A stretch of 64,000 nucleotides of DNA, from positions 1 to 64,000 of the forward strand of contig JAHQVJ010000180.1 of NCBI GenBank assembly GCA_019634415.1. The letters run 5' to 3'. Shown here piece after piece: positions 63,593-64,000 of the stretch. A program made the translations under genes and the position numbers. The stretch comes from Myxococcales bacterium (GTDB lineage: Bacteria; Myxococcota_A; UBA796; GCA-2862545). Below the pieces are notes generated by a model. The model ran no database searches, was not told where the DNA came from, and was given only the letters and a program-made list of their open reading frames with translations. Numbering within the stretch: the first letter of the stretch is position 1; the number at the start of each line of letters is the position of its first letter.

Positions 63593-64000
63593 TCATGATG
63601 GAAGAGGCGTAACGTGGCCGGTGGCTCGCCTCAACGTGGGCACGAGCTGTTCGATGGACGAGGCGATGGACTGCAGGCTCGACGCCTCGTCTCCATCGGC
63701 GGCCACGGTGATGCGTCCGCTGTGGTGGTGAACCTCCAGCTGAGCACGGTGAAGCGGACCCCATCCCGAGCCCCCCACCCGCACGGCGGTGATGGAGGAC
63801 GTGGGGATCTGCTCGCGGGGGCCGAGCCGAATCGAATGAGGGGTGACGCGAACCTGCCGCAGCCGCGTTCGGGCCCCCACGTCCCAGGCGATGGCGAGCG
63901 CCATCACCGCGAGCTGCACCACGCCCCAGCTGCCGAGCACCCACCGACCGGCGGTGGCCTGACCCCACCCCACGGTGAGCCCCCACAGCCAGGTCGCCAG
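63593..64000 (-). CDS. Membrane protein with PH-like domain, partial
   Basis: The frame is open to the window edge (136 codons seen), so the N-terminus is missing; a GTG at 63973 is internal. Hydrophobic segments (about WVLGSWGVVQLAVMALAIAW) are followed by an 85-residue soluble beta-rich region (RQVRVTPHSIRLGPRE, then LEVHHHSGRITVAADG) and a helical end. The layout of membrane helices followed by a PH-like fold resembles small bacterial PH-domain proteins. Function unknown. Confidence 0.5.
   Translation of the reverse strand: MATWLWGLTVGWGQATAGRWVLGSWGVVQLAVMALAIAWDVGARTRLRQVRVTPHSIRLGPREQIPTSSITAVRVGGSGWGPLHRAQLEVHHHSGRITVAADGDEASSLQSIASSIEQLVPTLRRATGHVTPLPS

Noticed and set aside
63513..63596. 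27-codon ORF as a leader peptide ahead of the tuf terminator
   Set aside because: No ribosome site and no codon bias typical of attenuation leaders; it overlaps the end of the partial membrane-protein gene.

Overview
GC-rich bacterial DNA (most third codon positions are G or C) with densely packed genes, many GTG/TTG starts and many 4-base ATGA/GTGA overlaps. The mix of genes fits Myxococcota or a related former deltaproteobacterial lineage: several Hanks-type Ser/Thr kinases, DUF1552 and DUF1592-type proteins, a DUF2330 protein, a TIGR02147 protein, many lipoproteins and MYXO-CTERM-like C-termini. A flagellar operon shows that the lineage is, or was, flagellated. I see no rRNA, tRNA, CRISPR array, phage or transposase, and no stretch over 300 bases without a gene.

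Layout. 1-7.0 kb (minus): the 5' part of an alpha-2-macroglobulin-like gene, then a DUF1592/DUF1552 pair. 7.1-11.5 kb: a PD40 propeller-amidohydrolase fusion convergent with a collagen-like lipoprotein; one hairpin spans both stop codons. 11.7-19.8 kb: a membrane PilZ protein divergent from flgB-flgC-fliE-fliF-fliG-fliH-fliI plus an EAL-HDOD gene, with a sigma-28-like promoter ahead of flgB. 19.8-24.5 kb (minus): a coupled signalling operon (membrane protein, cNMP-binding/GGDEF cyclase, Ser/Thr kinase, exported protein). 24.6-29.7 kb: rhomboid-TPR protein, twin 33-bp palindromes and surface lipoproteins. 29.8-38.5 kb: envelope genes (DprE1-like oxidase, flippase-like protein, Prc protease, M50 protease, UDP-glucose dehydrogenase) and an NDH-like oxidoreductase/ECF41 sigma pair behind a textbook ECF41 promoter. 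38.6-50.7 kb: PDZ protein, a 1685-residue tandem pseudokinase-kinase with FG-GAP repeats, M48 lipoprotein, two propeller proteins. 50.7-60.2 kb (minus): a seven-gene probable operon (TIGR02147 protein, lipoprotein, two arylsulfotransferase-like lipoproteins, MFS permease, outer-membrane barrel, DUF3179 protein), then a kinase. 60.3-64 kb: a small membrane protein, a pseudokinase lacking its N-lobe, a divergent EF-Tu and a partial membrane protein.

The most notable observation is at 52.5 kb. The DUF3179 gene carries an in-frame TGA exactly where the family has its conserved motif cysteine, followed 13 nt later by a perfect 7-bp hairpin with loop GGTCTA, which closely resembles the E. coli fdhF SECIS loop. 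I read it as a selenocysteine lipoprotein rather than two broken genes.

How the genes may work together: c-di-GMP production (GGDEF), degenerate EAL and PilZ proteins flank or sit beside the flagellar genes, suggesting c-di-GMP control of motility. Kinases are coupled to exported or propeller-bearing partners. Much of the remainder is envelope proteolysis, glycan precursor synthesis and secreted lipoproteins.
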